NCBI RefSeq assembly: GCF_003917135.1
Contig: NZ_RPDI01000010.1
Location: 3,794 to 67,793 of the forward strand
Length of the DNA: 64,000 nucleotides
Reading direction: 5' to 3'
Source of the DNA: Leucobacter chromiireducens
GTDB taxonomy: Bacteria; Actinomycetota; Actinomycetes; Actinomycetales; Microbacteriaceae
Part shown: positions 1 through 7,642 of the stretch, one piece after another
Layout of the letters: every line of letters begins with the position of its first letter
How positions within the stretch are numbered: the first letter of the stretch is position 1
Made by a program: the position numbers and the translations under genes
Notes under the pieces: generated by a model
Databases searched by the model: none
What the model saw: only the letters and a program-made list of their open reading frames with translations
Told to the model about the DNA's origin: nothing

Positions 1-183
1 TCGACGGGCGTCGCCGTCCCGCTCAGGGACGCAGGCACCGTCATCGCGGCGCTCTCGGTCGTGCTGCCGCGCGATGGGGCCGGCGCGGCGCACGAGGTCG
101 ATCCGACGGCCGCGGCGGTGGAGCTCCGGCGCGCGGCCGTGGCGATTGAGGAGGAGCTCCGCGCGCTGCGCGCGGCCCGCTGA
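1..183 (+). CDS. IclR-family transcriptional regulator, C-terminal fragment
   Basis: The frame is open from the window edge to TGA at 181-183, giving 60 residues. The segment GVAVPLRDAGTVIAALSVVLPR is cut here to its signature, VAVPLRDAG followed by AALSVVLP, which is the typical core strand region of the IclR effector-binding domain. It is followed by a helical tail rich in Ala, Arg and Glu, as at the end of most IclR proteins. The N-terminal helix-turn-helix lies outside the window. The neighbouring malic enzyme gene on the same strand could be a target, but that is only inference from position. Confidence 0.75.
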   Translation, partial: STGVAVPLRDAGTVIAALSVVLPRDGAGAAHEVDPTAAAVELRRAAVAIEEELRALRAAR

Positions 184-244
184 CCCGCCCGCCCCCGCCC
201 GCCGGCCCGCCGGCCCCAACTCCCAGGGATCGGCCCCATGGATC

Positions 245-305
245 GGGGTCACTTCGGCAGGGTGTCGGGCTCCCCAGACGCGCGACACCCTGCCGGAGTG
301 ACCCC
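245..305. repeat. Intergenic palindromic repeat, family A copy 1
   Basis: Two 23-nt arms (245-267 and 283-305) are inverted copies with a single T/G wobble and enclose a 15-nt loop. The arms start GGGGTCAC and end GGTGTCG. A second copy with the same arms and the same loop length lies at 1901-1969. It sits 61 nt after the IclR stop, so it may act as a terminator for that gene, although there is no T-run on either side. Confidence 0.85.
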
Positions 306-332
306 GCAGCGCTCGCAGCGCTCGCAGCGCAC
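306..332. repeat. Three tandem copies of a 9-bp unit
   Basis: The unit GCAGCGCTC is repeated at 306-314 and 315-323, then once more with one change (GCAGCGCAC, 324-332). It abuts the palindrome at 245-305. No function is evident. The rest of 333-657 holds the malic enzyme promoter and a leader of about 255 nt with no recognisable gene. Confidence 0.7.
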
Positions 333-366
333 GCAGGGCCCCGGAATGCCCGCAGTGCGGAAATGC

Positions 367-405
367 TTGACTTTCGCGCGCCAGCCTCTGGACAATAGCG
401 AAAGT
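367..405 (+). promoter_or_regulatory. Candidate promoter and flanking operator upstream of malic enzyme
   Basis: TTGACT (367-372) and GACAAT (391-396) are separated by 18 nt. A perfect 8-bp inverted repeat, ACTTTCGC at 370-377 and GCGAAAGT at 398-405, brackets the -10 box and overlaps the -35. That placement suits a repressor site. The start would be near 403, leaving a leader of about 255 nt before the gene. Confidence 0.5.
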
Positions 406-657
406 TCAGAGTGCCGGCCGGCGAGCGTCCGCGATCCGGCGCAGCACGCGGCCCCACCCCCGCCGCGCGCGCTCTGAGCAGGGAACCGCGCCCCGAATCG
501 GCGGCCGCGTTCGCCGCCATGTGGCTCCACGGCCATCACGCACCCGCCGCCCCGGTGTCGCGCCCGTCCAGGCGCCGCCGCACCGCAGCGTCGCGTCTCC
601 CGCAGCAGTCACCGAGACGGGCGACGTCGGGGCACCCAACTGAGAGTGAGATCGACC

Positions 658-1860
658 GTGTCAAGTACCCAGCACACCACCGCGCCGGCGCCCAGGCAGG
701 CCGCTCCCCCGAGCGCGGTTCCCATCACCGAGGAAGAGATCTTCGCCGCGCACGAGGGCGGCAAACTGTCCGTCGGCGTCGCGCGCCCCATCGAGACGAC
801 GCGCGACCTCTCGATCGCGTACACCCCGGGCGTCGCGCAGGTCAGCCGCGGTATCGCCGCCGATCCAGCACTCGCCGAGACGCACACCTGGGCGTCGCGC
901 CTCGTCGCCGTCGTGTCCGACGGCACGGCGGTACTCGGCCTCGGCGACATCGGCGCGTGCGCGTCGCTCCCGGTCATGGAGGGCAAGTCGGCGCTGTTCA
1001 AAACGTTCGCGGATCTCAACTCGATCCCGATCGTGCTCAACACCACCGACACCGACGAGATCGTCGAGACGCTTGTGCGGATCGCGCCGAGCTTCGGCGC
1101 GGTGAATCTGGAGGACGTGTCCGCGCCGCGCTGCTTTGAGCTCGAACGCCGCCTCATCGAGGCGCTCGACATGCCGGTGATGCACGATGATCAGCACGGC
1201 ACCGCCGTGGTCGTCCTCGCCGCGCTGCTCGGCGGCAGCCGAGTCGTCGGCAAGGAGCTCACGGGGCTTCGCGTCGTGATCTCCGGATCCGGATCAGCGG
1301 GCGTCGCGGTCGCGGAGATCCTGCTCGCCACCGGGATCGCCGACGTGATCGTCATCGACTCGAAGGGCGCGCTGCACCCCGACCGCAGCGACCTCACCGG
1401 CGTGAAGCGTGACCTCGCCGCGCGCACCAACCCGCGCGGGATCGCTGGCGGCACGCGCGAGGCGCTGGTCGGAGCCGACGTGTTCGTCGGGGTGTCCTCG
1501 TCGCAGCTCCCGGAGGAGCACGCGGCGGGAATGGCTGATGACGCGATCATTCTGGCGCTCTCGAACCCCGATCCGGAGATCCTGCCGGCGGTTGCCGCGA
1601 AGTACGCGGCCGTGATCGCGACGGGGCGCAGCGACTTCCCGAACCAGATCAACAACGTGCTCGCGTTCCCGGGGATTTTCCGCGGCGCGCTCGACGCCGG
1701 CGCGCGCCGGATCACGCTCGAGATGAAGCTCGCCGCCGCGCGGGCGATCGCGGAGCTCGCGGTGCCGGACCTCGCCCCTGACCGGATCGTGCCGAGCGCC
1801 CTCGACCCGCGCGTCGCGCCGGCCGTCGCCGCGGCGGTGATGGCGGCGGTCGCCGAGTAG
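658..1860 (+). CDS. NAD(P)-dependent malic enzyme
   Basis: A protein of about 400 residues, the length of the short bacterial malic enzymes that lack the C-terminal phosphotransacetylase-like domain. It oxidatively decarboxylates malate to pyruvate. Visible signatures are the N-terminal YTPGVAQVS, the metal/substrate segment LGDIG followed by PVMEGKSALFK, the MHDDQHGTA motif, the dinucleotide-binding stretch ISGSGSAGVAVAEIL, and NVLAFPGIFRGALD near the C-terminus. The start is a GTG at 658; an in-frame GTG at 646 would add four residues, and neither has a strong ribosome site. Cofactor preference (NAD or NADP) cannot be read by eye. Confidence 0.93.
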   Translation: MSSTQHTTAPAPRQAAPPSAVPITEEEIFAAHEGGKLSVGVARPIETTRDLSIAYTPGVAQVSRGIAADPALAETHTWASRLVAVVSDGTAVLGLGDIGACASLPVMEGKSALFKTFADLNSIPIVLNTTDTDEIVETLVRIAPSFGAVNLEDVSAPRCFELERRLIEALDMPVMHDDQHGTAVVVLAALLGGSRVVGKELTGLRVVISGSGSAGVAVAEILLATGIADVIVIDSKGALHPDRSDLTGVKRDLAARTNPRGIAGGTREALVGADVFVGVSSSQLPEEHAAGMADDAIILALSNPDPEILPAVAAKYAAVIATGRSDFPNQINNVLAFPGIFRGALDAGARRITLEMKLAAARAIAELAVPDLAPDRIVPSALDPRVAPAVAAAVMAAVAE

Positions 1861-1900
1861 CCCGCGCCCACCGGCCCACCCGGACCCCTCGGCACCCCCG

Positions 1901-1969
1901 GATCGGGGTCACTCGGGCAGGGTGTCGCGCTGCAGACGCTCGCGACACCCTGCCCGAGTGACCCCGATC
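1901..1969. terminator. Palindromic repeat family A copy 2, probable bidirectional terminator
   Basis: A perfect 27-bp inverted repeat (1901-1927 and 1943-1969) with a 15-nt loop lies between the convergent malic enzyme and thiolase genes. In RNA it would form a very stable hairpin from either strand, so a bidirectional terminator role is likely. It matches the palindrome at 245-305 over the arms, and the loops share CAGACGC. No U-run follows on either strand. Confidence 0.75.
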
Positions 1970-2008
1970 CGGAGGGGGTCGCGTGGGGGCGGGAAGGGGC
2001 GGGCGGGG

Positions 2009-3181
2009 CTAGAGAGCCCGGAGGACCACCGCGGAGCCCTGGCCGCCGCCGCCGCAGATCCCGATCGCGCCCAGCGCGCCGGGACCAGCCGCCGCGAGCT
2101 GGCGCGCGAGCGTGCCGACGATGCGCGCCCCCGAAGCGCCGATGGGGTGGCCGAGCGCGATCGCCCCACCGTGCTGGTTCACGATCGCGGGGTCGATGCC
2201 GAGCTCGCGGGTGGACTGAATGCCCACCGCGGCGAACGCCTCGTTGATCTCGACGGCGGCGAGGTCGCTCGCCGCCACCCCGTCGAGCTTGGCGAGCGCC
2301 GCAGCGATCGCGCGGGACGGCTGCGAGTGCAGGTGCGTGTCCGGGCCGGCGACGAACGCCGTGGCCTCCACCCGCGCGATGGGCGCGAGGCCCAGGCGCT
2401 CGGCCGCTGCCGCACTGACGATCACGAGCGCCGCGGCGCCATCCGTGATCTGCGAGGCGTTGCCCGCGGTGATCGTGCCGTCCTTCGCGAACGCGGCGCG
2501 CAGCCCGGCAAGGCCCTCGGCGGTGGTGTCCGCGCGCACGCCGTCGTCCGCCGACACCACCGTGTCGCCGCGGCGCGAGGTGACCGTGAACGGCGCGATC
2601 TCCGCGGCGAGGAACTCGGCTGACGCCGCAGCGCGCTGGTGCGAGGCGGCGGCGAACGCGTCCTGCTCCTCACGGGTGAGGGCCAGCGGCGCATTGCCCT
2701 GCTCGGTGAGCGCACCCATCGCAACCTGATCGAACGCGTCCGAGAGGCCATCGCGCTCGACGGTGTCGACGAGCTGCGCCGAGCCGTACTTCGTGCCCGC
2801 GCGGAGCGGCATCACGTGTGGCGCGAGCGACATGGACTCCTGGCCGACCGCGACAACGATCTCCGCCTCACCCGCGGTGATCAGGCGCACCGCCTGCGAC
2901 ACCGCTTCAGCGCCGGACAGGCACACCGCGTTCAGCGTGATCGCCGGCACCGTGAGCGGGATCCCGGCACCGACCGCGGTCTGGCGCGCGGGGTTCTGCC
3001 CGGCGCCGGCCTGCAGCACCTGACCGGCGACGAGCGCGTCGACCTGCTCGGGGGACACCCCGGCGCGCGCGAGCGCGGCTGTCACGGCGTGCGCGCCGAG
3101 CACGGTTGCGGGCTGCGCGGCGAGCTGGCCGGTGAAGCGAGCAAACGGGGTTCGTGCGTAGCCTGCGATCAGCGCGGTCAT
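2009..3181 (-). CDS. Acetyl-CoA C-acyltransferase (thiolase)
   Basis: A 390-residue thiolase, full length for the family. It acts in beta-oxidation or acetoacetyl-CoA synthesis, condensing or cleaving acyl-CoA thioesters in the cytosol. The nucleophile cysteine lies in [11 protein letters not shown], the catalytic histidine in [17 protein letters not shown], and the second cysteine in GICGGGGQG near the C-terminus. The ATG at 3181 is fixed by AAGGAG about 7 nt upstream. The gene converges on malic enzyme and diverges from the D,D-carboxypeptidase. An inverted repeat TGCCAGG (3240-3246) / CCTGGCA (3271-3277) in the divergent spacer could be an operator. Confidence 0.93.
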   Translation of the reverse strand: MTALIAGYARTPFARFTGQLAAQPATVLGAHAVTAALARAGVSPEQVDALVAGQVLQAGAGQNPARQTAVGAGIPLTVPAITLNAVCLSGAEAVSQAVRLITAGEAEIVVAVGQESMSLAPHVMPLRAGTKYGSAQLVDTVERDGLSDAFDQVAMGALTEQGNAPLALTREEQDAFAAASHQRAAASAEFLAAEIAPFTVTSRRGDTVVSADDGVRADTTAEGLAGLRAAFAKDGTITAGNASQITDGAAALVIVSAAAAERLGLAPIARVEATAFVAGPDTHLHSQPSRAIAAALAKLDGVAASDLAAVEINEAFAAVGIQSTRELGIDPAIVNQHGGAIALGHPIGASGARIVGTLARQLAAAGPGALGAIGICGGGGQGSAVVLRAL

Positions 3182-3322
3182 GAGAGAGCTCCTTCGGTGG
3201 GTGCAGCGCGCAGCGGTGGCGCGCGCGGTACGGCCATCCTGCCAGGCATTCCGCGCGAGCAGTGCGGGATCCTGGCACATGCTGCGCGCCCCAGCCTGTG
3301 CAATCATGCGGCGTTCCGCGGC

Positions 3323-3328
3323 TAGGCT
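3323..3328 (+). promoter_or_regulatory. -10 box TAGGCT placed for a leaderless D,D-carboxypeptidase transcript
   Basis: TAGGCT ends 6 nt before the ATG at 3335, which would put +1 on the start codon. GAGGGG in the same 6 nt also resembles a ribosome site, so a leadered transcript from elsewhere is not excluded. No clear -35 box is visible. Confidence 0.45.
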
Positions 3329-3334
3329 GAGGGG

Positions 3335-4660
3335 ATGAGCAGCGGGAGCGACACGGCACTGCAGCCCCGCGGGCGGCGCCGATCCGGCGCTCGGCGGCGC
3401 GGACTCCGCACCGGGCTCATCGCGAGTGCAACCGTGATCCTCCTGGCCGGCGGGTACACGGCGGCGTGCGCGCTCACCCCGCTCCCGGATCCCCAGCTGC
3501 AGTTGGCGACGAGCGCGGAGGCGGACCCGGCGAACCTCGCTGCAGCGGCCGTGGCCGACGAGCTCGCCGAGCGAGCGCAATCGGCGATCGATAACCAGCG
3601 CGGGCCAGCTGCGATCGGCTGGGCGGGAAGCGAGGAGGTGTGGAGCAACGACGACACCCCACGCCCCATCGCGAGCATTTCCAAGCTCGTCACGGTGCTC
3701 GTCGGGCTCGAACGGGAGCCGCTCGCCGCCGGCGAACCCGGTCCTGTGCACGTGTGGACCGCCGCCGACGCCGCGCGCACTCGCGGGTATCAGGCGCTCG
3801 ACGGCATCGCGTTCCCGATCCCCGTCGGCACCGAGGTGACCACCAGGCAGATGCTCACGCTCGCGCTGCTCCCCTCCGCCAACGACTTCATGGCGGCGTA
3901 CGCCGCGGACACCATCGGGGAGGGCGCGGAGTTCTCCCGCGCCGTGTCCGACTGGGCGGAACGCCACGGCGTGACGTCGCTCTCGCTCGCCGAACCGACC
4001 GGCATGGACGAGGACAACGTTGCCGCAGCCGCAGACGTGGTCCGGATCGCGAAGCTCGCCCTCGCGGAGCCCGTGATCGCGGAGATCGTTCGCATGCCGA
4101 GCGCTGAGCTGCCGTGGGGCATCGGTGAGGTGACGAACACGAACCCGCTGCTCACCAAGCTGCCCGGGGTGATCGGGCTCAAAACCGGCACCTCCGGCGC
4201 CGCGGGATCCAACCTCGTCGCCGCGCAGGAGGCCGAAGCCGGCGAGCGGGAGGTCGTGCGTGTCGCGGCCGTACTCGGCCGCGACTCCGGCCCGCAGCGC
4301 GCGCACGACACGAGCACACTCCTCACGGGCATGGGCGACGCCACCCGCCAGGTGCAGCTGGTGCACCCGGAGGAGGAGCTCGGCACCGCGACGCTGATCG
4401 ACGGCACGACGGTGCCGCTCATCGCCGACGGCAGCGCGGCGACAGTGCTCGTCGCGGGCGAGCACGCCGAGCGCGAGGTGCGGCTCGACGCCGTCGGCTG
4501 GGGGCCAGCGCGTCAGGTCGCGGGGAGCATCATCGTGACCGCCCCGGAGGGCGAGCACGAGGTCCCCGTCGTCACCGCTGAGCCGCTCACCGATCCCGAT
4601 CTCTGGTGGCGGGTCACGCACCCGGCGCTCGTGTTCGGCTGGGCGGAGCCTGCGACCTAG
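3335..4660 (+). CDS. D-alanyl-D-alanine carboxypeptidase, membrane-anchored
   Basis: A 441-residue penicillin-recognising serine peptidase (S11-like) that trims the terminal D-Ala of peptidoglycan stem peptides outside the membrane. A basic N-terminus (Arg-rich, residues 12-25) precedes one membrane segment at about 27-47. The three active-site motifs are in order: SxxK as SISK at 114-117, SxN as SAN at 181-183, and KTG at 283-285 in GLKTGTSG. The remaining C-terminal domain is beta-rich and ends FGWAEPAT. Its stop shares the palindrome CTAG with the stop of the convergent M20 gene. Confidence 0.9.
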   Translation: MSSGSDTALQPRGRRRSGARRRGLRTGLIASATVILLAGGYTAACALTPLPDPQLQLATSAEADPANLAAAAVADELAERAQSAIDNQRGPAAIGWAGSEEVWSNDDTPRPIASISKLVTVLVGLEREPLAAGEPGPVHVWTAADAARTRGYQALDGIAFPIPVGTEVTTRQMLTLALLPSANDFMAAYAADTIGEGAEFSRAVSDWAERHGVTSLSLAEPTGMDEDNVAAAADVVRIAKLALAEPVIAEIVRMPSAELPWGIGEVTNTNPLLTKLPGVIGLKTGTSGAAGSNLVAAQEAEAGEREVVRVAAVLGRDSGPQRAHDTSTLLTGMGDATRQVQLVHPEEELGTATLIDGTTVPLIADGSAATVLVAGEHAEREVRLDAVGWGPARQVAGSIIVTAPEGEHEVPVVTAEPLTDPDLWWRVTHPALVFGWAEPAT

Positions 4661-5937
4661 CCCTCGACCAGCGCGCCAGCGGCCAGCCGCCCGACCACGC
4701 CGGTGAGGTGCGCGAGGCCCGCAAGCAGGTCCTCGTCACGGGTGAACTCCGCGAGGTTGTGCGACACCCCGTTCACGCTCGGCACGAACAGCATGACGGT
4801 GGGCACCTCGTCCTTCATGTTCGTTGAATCGTGCCCGGCCACCGTCATCACGCGGTCGTGCGTGAGCCCCAGCTGCTCGGCGACCTCGCGCGCCAGCTCC
4901 ACCCCGGTCTCGGGGTAGGGGTTCTGATCCCAGGCGTGCTCGGCGATCACCTCGATCCTCACGCGATCCTCGCGCTGCACGCGCGCCACCGTCGCCATGA
5001 GCGAGGCGTGCGCCTGCCGGATCACCTCGGCGTCGGGGGAACGGAGATCGAGCAGCAGCTCCACCTCGCTCGCGACCACGACCGGGGAGTTCGGGTAGAC
5101 GTTCAGCTCGCCGCACGCGGTGTGCAGCTGGCCGGGCGCGAACTCATCGACGAGCTCGCGCGCCGCCACCACGAGCCTGGCCGCACCCAGCAGCGCGTCG
5201 CGCCGCTCCGCCATGAGCGTTGAGCCGGAGTGCGCCTGCTCCCCCGTCACGCGGAACTCGAACTTGTGCGCCGCCCAGGTCGCGTTCACGAGGCCGATCG
5301 TCACTCCGTCCTCCTCCATGCTGCGCCCCTGCTGCACGTGGATCTCCGCGTACGATGCCACCTCGCGGCCGCTGCCAGCGCCGAACACCGGCCCATCGCC
5401 GAGCTCGCCCAGGCCGCCCATCGCCTCGGCAACCGTGGTGCCGCGCGGATCCGGCGTCGCGAGCGCCTCCGCGAGCCCCAGCTTGCCCGTGAACACCGAG
5501 CTGCCCATCATGGAGGGCTTGAACCGCGATCCCTCCTCGTTGAACCAGTTCACCACCGCGAGGTTGAAGCGGGCACCGCCGGGGTTCGCGCGCAGCTCCT
5601 CGGCGACACGGAAGCAGGCGTACGCCGACGCCATCACCCCGTACGCCCCGTCGAAGCGCCCCGCCGTCGGCTGCGAGTCCATGTGCGATCCGGTGAGCAC
5701 GTACGGCGCGCCGGGGACGAGCTCGAGGATCCCGAACTGGTTGCCGATTTCGTCGCGCAGCACGGTGAAGCCGCGCGACTCGAGCAGCCGCGCGAACCAC
5801 GCGCGCTGTTCGCCGTCGGCCGCACTGCCCGCCTGCCGGTCCACCCCGCCGGTGCCCGGCACCGCGCCGAACGCGCCGTGCGTGGCCCAGTCGGTGAGAA
5901 ATGCTGCGTCGTGCGGGGCGCTGAGCGGCTCGGTCAT
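4657..5937 (-). CDS. M20-family amidohydrolase (N-carbamoyl-amino acid hydrolase / allantoate amidohydrolase type)
   Basis: A 426-residue zinc-dependent amidase of the hydantoinase/carbamoylase branch of M20. Metal-site motifs are visible: GSHMDSQPTAGRFDGAYGV (first His/Asp), NWFNEEGSRF (Glu pair) and AEIHVQQG with the bridging His; GHDSTNMKD and SHNLAEFT near the C-terminus complete the pattern. AAGGA precedes the ATG at 5937. It is the last gene of the minus-strand operon that starts with the transporter at 10728. Its family hydrolyses N-carbamoyl or ureido compounds; the actual substrate is not known. Confidence 0.85.
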   Translation of the reverse strand: MTEPLSAPHDAAFLTDWATHGAFGAVPGTGGVDRQAGSAADGEQRAWFARLLESRGFTVLRDEIGNQFGILELVPGAPYVLTGSHMDSQPTAGRFDGAYGVMASAYACFRVAEELRANPGGARFNLAVVNWFNEEGSRFKPSMMGSSVFTGKLGLAEALATPDPRGTTVAEAMGGLGELGDGPVFGAGSGREVASYAEIHVQQGRSMEEDGVTIGLVNATWAAHKFEFRVTGEQAHSGSTLMAERRDALLGAARLVVAARELVDEFAPGQLHTACGELNVYPNSPVVVASEVELLLDLRSPDAEVIRQAHASLMATVARVQREDRVRIEVIAEHAWDQNPYPETGVELAREVAEQLGLTHDRVMTVAGHDSTNMKDEVPTVMLFVPSVNGVSHNLAEFTRDEDLLAGLAHLTGVVGRLAAGALVEG

Positions 5938-5989
5938 GGTGGGGTCCTTTCGTGAAAAACAGCTGGGCGTCGGCGGCGCGAGGCGCGTG

Positions 5990-7636
5990 CTACCGGCCGT
6001 CGTAGCTCAGTGTGCCGCCCACGAGCGTGGCAACGACGTCGAGCTCCGAGATGCGCGGCGCGGTGAGCGGTGACGCGGAGAACACCGCAAAGTCTGCGAG
6101 CTTGCCGCGCGTGAGCGTGCCCTTCTGCGCGAGCTGCCCAGTCGCCCGCGCCGCCCACTCGGTGTGCGTGCGCAGCGCCTCCTCCGGGGTGATCGCCTCG
6201 TCGGGGCCGAGGATCGCGCCGCTGTCGGTCATGCGATCGACCGCCGACTGCATTCCCCTGCGCAGGTTGTTGTCCGCAACGGGGAGATCGGAGGATCCCG
6301 CGAGGATGATGCCCGCGTCGATCACCGAGCGGCCGCGGTACAGCCATGGCTCGCGCTCCCGGCCGACGCGATCCGCCATCTGATCACCGATCGGACCGAT
6401 GAAGCCCGCCTGCGGGGTCACGGCGACGCCGAGCTCGCCGGCGCGCTGCACCTGGTCGGGGCGCGCGATCCCGAAGTGCTCGATGCGGCAGGGCACCTCG
6501 TGGACGCCGTAGCGCTCCTGCGCCTCGCCGATGAGATCGAGCGCGAGGTCGATCGCTGCGTCGCCGATGGCGTGCAGGGCGAGCGGCCAGCCGGCACGGT
6601 ACGCGCCGAGCGCGCGCTCCCGATACACCGCGGGCTCGTCGAGCAGGTACCCGGTGTTGTGCTCGTGCCCGCAGTAGTCCTCGGTCACCGCCGCGGTCGC
6701 GCCGAGCAGCGAGCCGTCGAGAAACACCTTGACGTGACCGAATTTCACGCGGTCATCACCGAAACCGAAGCGGATGCCGAGGTCGAGCCCGGCGCCGGCG
6801 CCCTCGCCCCCGAAGTCTGCGGCGTGCCCGGTGATCGGACGCAGCGCGTCGATCGCCGGCATGAGCTGCGCACGCGCGTGCAGTCGCCCCTGCTCGGCGG
6901 CCCGCTGGTAGGCCGCGACCTCGACGGGGCTGTGCCCGATCCAGCCGCCGCCAACGCCCGCCTCCGAGAAGCTCGTGATGCCCTCGGCCGCGTAGCGCGT
7001 GGTCGCCGCCTCAAGCGCGGCGACCAGCCGGTCGGTCGAGTACGGCAGGAGCAGCGCCTGCACGAGCCCCTGCGCGGCCTCTTCGACGAGCCCGGTCGGG
7101 GCGCCGGCCGCATCGCGCACCACCACGCCGCCCGTCGGGTTCTCGAAGCCCGGCTCAAGCGCGCCGACGAGGCGCAGCGTCGCCGTGTTCGTGATCGACG
7201 CGTGCCCCGAGGTGTGCCGCAGGTACAGCGGGCGCTCGCCGGTCAGCGCGTCGAGGCGCGCGATGTCCGGGAACTCACCGCCGTGGTGCCCCTGGTTGAA
7301 CCCCGTGCCGTGCACCCACGCGGTGGAGTCGCCAGCGGCGTCGAGCCGCGCGACCTCCGCGGCGATCCGCGCGTACAGCTCGTCGAGCCCGCGGACCACG
7401 CTGAGGTCGATCGCGTCGAGCCCCAGCCCCCACCACGCGGTGTGGCAGTGCGCGTCGATGAGCCCGGGCGTGACGCAGGCGTCACCGAAGTCGAGCTCCT
7501 GGGCGGCACCCAAGCCGTCGAGCTCCTCATCGAATCCGACGATGCGGCCCCCCAGCACGCCGACCGCGGTCGCGGTGGGCCGCTCCGGGTCGAGGGTGAG
7601 GATCTCTCGTGCCTGCAGGATCAGGTCAAGCTGCAT
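5990..7636 (-). CDS. Amidohydrolase family protein (YtcJ-like, Amidohydro_3)
   Basis: A 548-residue metal-dependent hydrolase of the YtcJ-like group. The metal-binding strand-1 motif is DAHCHT (about residues 61-66), preceded by the usual VTPGLI, and later metal/catalytic positions appear in LHAIGDAAID, IEHFG and GSSDLPV. The C-terminus LVGGTLSYDGR is the small beta-sandwich domain typical of the superfamily. The ATG at 7636 lies 6 nt after the stop of the thiamine-diphosphate enzyme gene, so the two are cotranscribed and probably coupled. Members act on cyclic or N-acyl amides; no specific substrate can be assigned. Confidence 0.85.
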   Translation of the reverse strand: MQLDLILQAREILTLDPERPTATAVGVLGGRIVGFDEELDGLGAAQELDFGDACVTPGLIDAHCHTAWWGLGLDAIDLSVVRGLDELYARIAAEVARLDAAGDSTAWVHGTGFNQGHHGGEFPDIARLDALTGERPLYLRHTSGHASITNTATLRLVGALEPGFENPTGGVVVRDAAGAPTGLVEEAAQGLVQALLLPYSTDRLVAALEAATTRYAAEGITSFSEAGVGGGWIGHSPVEVAAYQRAAEQGRLHARAQLMPAIDALRPITGHAADFGGEGAGAGLDLGIRFGFGDDRVKFGHVKVFLDGSLLGATAAVTEDYCGHEHNTGYLLDEPAVYRERALGAYRAGWPLALHAIGDAAIDLALDLIGEAQERYGVHEVPCRIEHFGIARPDQVQRAGELGVAVTPQAGFIGPIGDQMADRVGREREPWLYRGRSVIDAGIILAGSSDLPVADNNLRRGMQSAVDRMTDSGAILGPDEAITPEEALRTHTEWAARATGQLAQKGTLTRGKLADFAVFSASPLTAPRISELDVVATLVGGTLSYDGR

Positions 7637-7642
7637 GGTTCT

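Noticed and set aside
306-332. Tandem 9-bp repeats as a possible CRISPR array
   Set aside because: Units are too short and have no spacers, and no cas gene is present.
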